Below, one piece after another: positions 6,326 to 7,795 of a stretch of 7,795 nucleotides of DNA. The stretch is from Gemmatimonadota bacterium. Lineage in GTDB: Bacteria > Gemmatimonadota > Gemmatimonadetes > Gemmatimonadales > Gemmatimonadaceae. The notes beneath the pieces were generated by a model. It saw nothing but the letters and a program-made list of their open reading frames with translations. It did not search any database and was not told where the DNA came from. The stretch is from positions 1 to 7,795 of the forward strand of contig CANJOX010000147.1 in the NCBI GenBank assembly GCA_947475795.1, given 5' to 3'. The first letter of the stretch is position 1, and the number at the start of each line of letters is the position of its first letter. The translations under genes and the position numbers were made by a program.

Positions 6326-7543
6326 ATGCGCTTCACGCTGGCATGGGCCACGCTGCGTCGTCATCCGGCGCGCACCGCGCTGGCCATCCTTGGGATCGCC
6401 GTGGCGGCTGCGTTGCTGCTCGACATGGTGATGCTGGCCACCGGGATGCGCGAATCGTTTCGGGCACTGCTGCTCACGCGTGGCTATCAGCTGCGGGTGT
6501 CCCCCAAGGGGACGCTGCCGTTTGACAGTGAAGCGACCATCGACGGGGCGGGCGCCATCGTGCGGGCGCTGCGTGCCAATCCGGACATCGTGGCGGTCAG
6601 CCCGTCGCTGGGCGCCACCATCACGCTCGAGCGCAGCCGCATCCCCTCGGCCTTCACGCTGGGACTCGAGCGCGCGGTGCAGGGGGACTACGCGCTGGAG
6701 GCCGGCACGGATCTTGTGGCGCCCGATTCGGGTGGTGGCCGGCTCACGCTCGCGCACGTGGTCGTCAGCCCGATGTTCCTGCAGCGGGCCGGTCATCGCC
6801 TGGGCGACACCATCACGATCGCAGCCGGCCTCGATGCGCAGCTGCGCACGGCCGCGCGCACGGCGCGGGTGGTGCTGGCCGGCGTGGGTCGCTTCTACTA
6901 CGTGCCGGCCGAGACGCCGGTGCTGGCCATTGATCTCCCCATGTTGCGCGCGCTGCTCGGTCCGGCCTACCGCGATCGCATGTCGTTGGCCATGGCCGAA
7001 TCGCGCCGTGGCGACTCGGTGTCGGTGGAAGCGGTGCGCGCGTGGATTGCGGCCACGCAACCGCGGGTGAGCGCGATCTCCACGGAGACCGCCATTCGGC
7101 AGGTGGAAGAGCGGCTTTCGTACTTCCGGCAACTGGCGTTCGTGCTGGGCGCCATCAGCCTTGGCATCGGGTTTCTGCTGGTGGCCACGTTGGTCACGCT
7201 CTCGGTGAACGAACGGCGTGGTGAAATTGCCGTGCTGCGCGCTATCGGCACACGACGCCTGGGCGTGCTGCATCAGGTGTTCCTCGAAGGGATGCTGCTG
7301 ACCGGCGCGGGGATCGTGGGCGGGCTCGTGCTGGGCCTCCTCGCCGCCGAATGGCTGAACGGCATCCTGCGCGACTTCCCGGGGCTGCCGGCAGCGTTTG
7401 ACTTTTTTGTCTGGAGCCCCGCCGCAGGATGGCGGGCCCTCGCACTGCTGCTCGTTGCCGGATCGCTGGCGGGGCTGCTGCCCGCATGGCGTGCGTCATC
7501 TACTCCCATCGCCCGCGCGTTGCGCGAGGACGCCATTGGCTGA
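6326..7543 (+). CDS. FtsX/MacB/LolC-type ABC transporter permease
   Basis: A 405-residue permease of normal layout for the MacB/LolC/FtsX class, which moves substrates out of the inner membrane or periplasm rather than importing them. The N-terminal WATLRRHPARTALAILGIAV leads into the first helix (about 14-38). A large periplasmic domain follows (about 45-265, with SPSLGATITL and VVVSPMFLQRAGHRLGDTI). Three C-terminal helices lie near 270-292, 313-338 and 370-390, with the ATPase-contact motif NERRGEIAVLRAIGTRR (about 295-311). ATG 6326 follows the upstream TAG by three bases; GGGG at 6313-6316 may serve as ribosome site. It lies between the short permease and an ATPase gene, so a heterodimeric permease plus ATPase complex is likely. 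Nothing in the sequence tells the substrate; lipoprotein, lipid, peptide or small-molecule export are all possible. Confidence 0.9.
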   Translation: MRFTLAWATLRRHPARTALAILGIAVAAALLLDMVMLATGMRESFRALLLTRGYQLRVSPKGTLPFDSEATIDGAGAIVRALRANPDIVAVSPSLGATITLERSRIPSAFTLGLERAVQGDYALEAGTDLVAPDSGGGRLTLAHVVVSPMFLQRAGHRLGDTITIAAGLDAQLRTAARTARVVLAGVGRFYYVPAETPVLAIDLPMLRALLGPAYRDRMSLAMAESRRGDSVSVEAVRAWIAATQPRVSAISTETAIRQVEERLSYFRQLAFVLGAISLGIGFLLVATLVTLSVNERRGEIAVLRAIGTRRLGVLHQVFLEGMLLTGAGIVGGLVLGLLAAEWLNGILRDFPGLPAAFDFFVWSPAAGWRALALLLVAGSLAGLLPAWRASSTPIARALREDAIG

Positions 7544-7561
7544 AAGCGTCGGCAGGTTCCG

Positions 7562-7795
7562 ATGACCACACCGCACGCCAGCACCGCGCACGATCCCGTC
7601 ATCGCGTGCGAGCAGGTGGTACGCACGTATCCGATGGGGGACGCGATCGTGCAAGCGGTCCGCGGTATCGATCTCGCCATCGCGCGCGGCGAATTCGCGG
7701 CGATCACGGGTCCATCCGGCTGCGGGAAGAGCACGTTGTTGCACCTGCTGGGCGCCGTCGATGTGCCGACGAGCGGCCACGTGCGCATCAATGGG
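7562..7795 (+). CDS. ABC transporter ATP-binding protein, MacB/LolD type (3' end beyond window)
   Basis: The first 78 residues of an ABC ATPase; the frame is open to the last base. After about a dozen variable residues comes VIACEQVVRTYPMGD, with the A-loop Tyr23, then VQAVRGIDLAIARGEFAAITGPSGCGKST with the Walker A motif at residues 50-58. LLHLLGAVDVPTSGHVRING follows; the LGxxDxPTSG pattern is typical of the MacB/LolD/FtsE branch that partners FtsX-type permeases. The signature motif, Walker B and H-loop lie beyond the window, so completeness cannot be judged. ATG 7562 has AGG at 7554-7556 as a plausible ribosome site. It begins 18 bp after the full-length permease and presumably energises the two permeases upstream. 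Confidence 0.92.
   Translation, partial: MTTPHASTAHDPVIACEQVVRTYPMGDAIVQAVRGIDLAIARGEFAAITGPSGCGKSTLLHLLGAVDVPTSGHVRING

Noticed and set aside
5372..7273. Long minus-strand frames opposite the two permease genes
   Set aside because: Composition is typical of antisense shadows; the + strand frames carry clear FtsX motifs and membrane helices.
1..7795. RNA genes, CRISPR arrays, insertion sequences, long repeats or phage genes
   Set aside because: Nothing resembling tRNA/rRNA segments, regularly spaced repeats, transposases or terminal inverted repeats was seen. Intergenic gaps are too short (at most 78 bp) to hide one.

Overview
This is a GC-rich, gene-dense bacterial window with all genes on the + strand. 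Codon use is GC-ending and several genes start with GTG or TTG. The cell appears to be a diderm, because the window encodes a putative lipoprotein and MacB/LolC-type ABC permeases. The protein flavour, especially the Nramp transporter, would suit Gemmatimonadota. That is an impression from sequence style, not a search result.

Region A (1-2719) holds three genes read in one direction: the 3' end of a rhodanese-type sulfurtransferase, a NudL-type Nudix hydrolase (CoA diphosphatase family), and a gamma-glutamyltransferase-family Ntn hydrolase with a lipoprotein-like leader. The last gene keeps the autoprocessing and catalytic threonines but appears to have lost the residues that hold the gamma-glutamyl group. 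A strong UUCG-loop terminator at 2735-2760 closes this region.

Region B (2761-7795, running off the window) looks like a single operon: Nramp Mn/Fe importer (mntH), universal stress protein, DtxR/MntR-family regulator, short FtsX-type permease, full-length FtsX-type permease, and ABC ATPase (cut by the window end). Junctions are tight (1-nt overlap, then gaps of 3, 13, 3 and 18 nt). The only clear promoter sits in the 78-bp gap before mntH. There a perfect inverted repeat (TTTAG-N6-CTAAA) lies between and over the -35/-10 elements, and the -10 is so close to the ATG that the mRNA may be leaderless.

The regulator carries the Mn-type ligand set (Asp and Glu where DtxR has Met and Cys). The simplest model is metal-sensing autorepression of the whole operon. 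The point of most interest is that a MacB/LolC-like ABC system of unknown substrate sits under the same metal switch as the importer. One of its two permeases lacks the usual first membrane segment and starts with a signal-peptide-like sequence instead.
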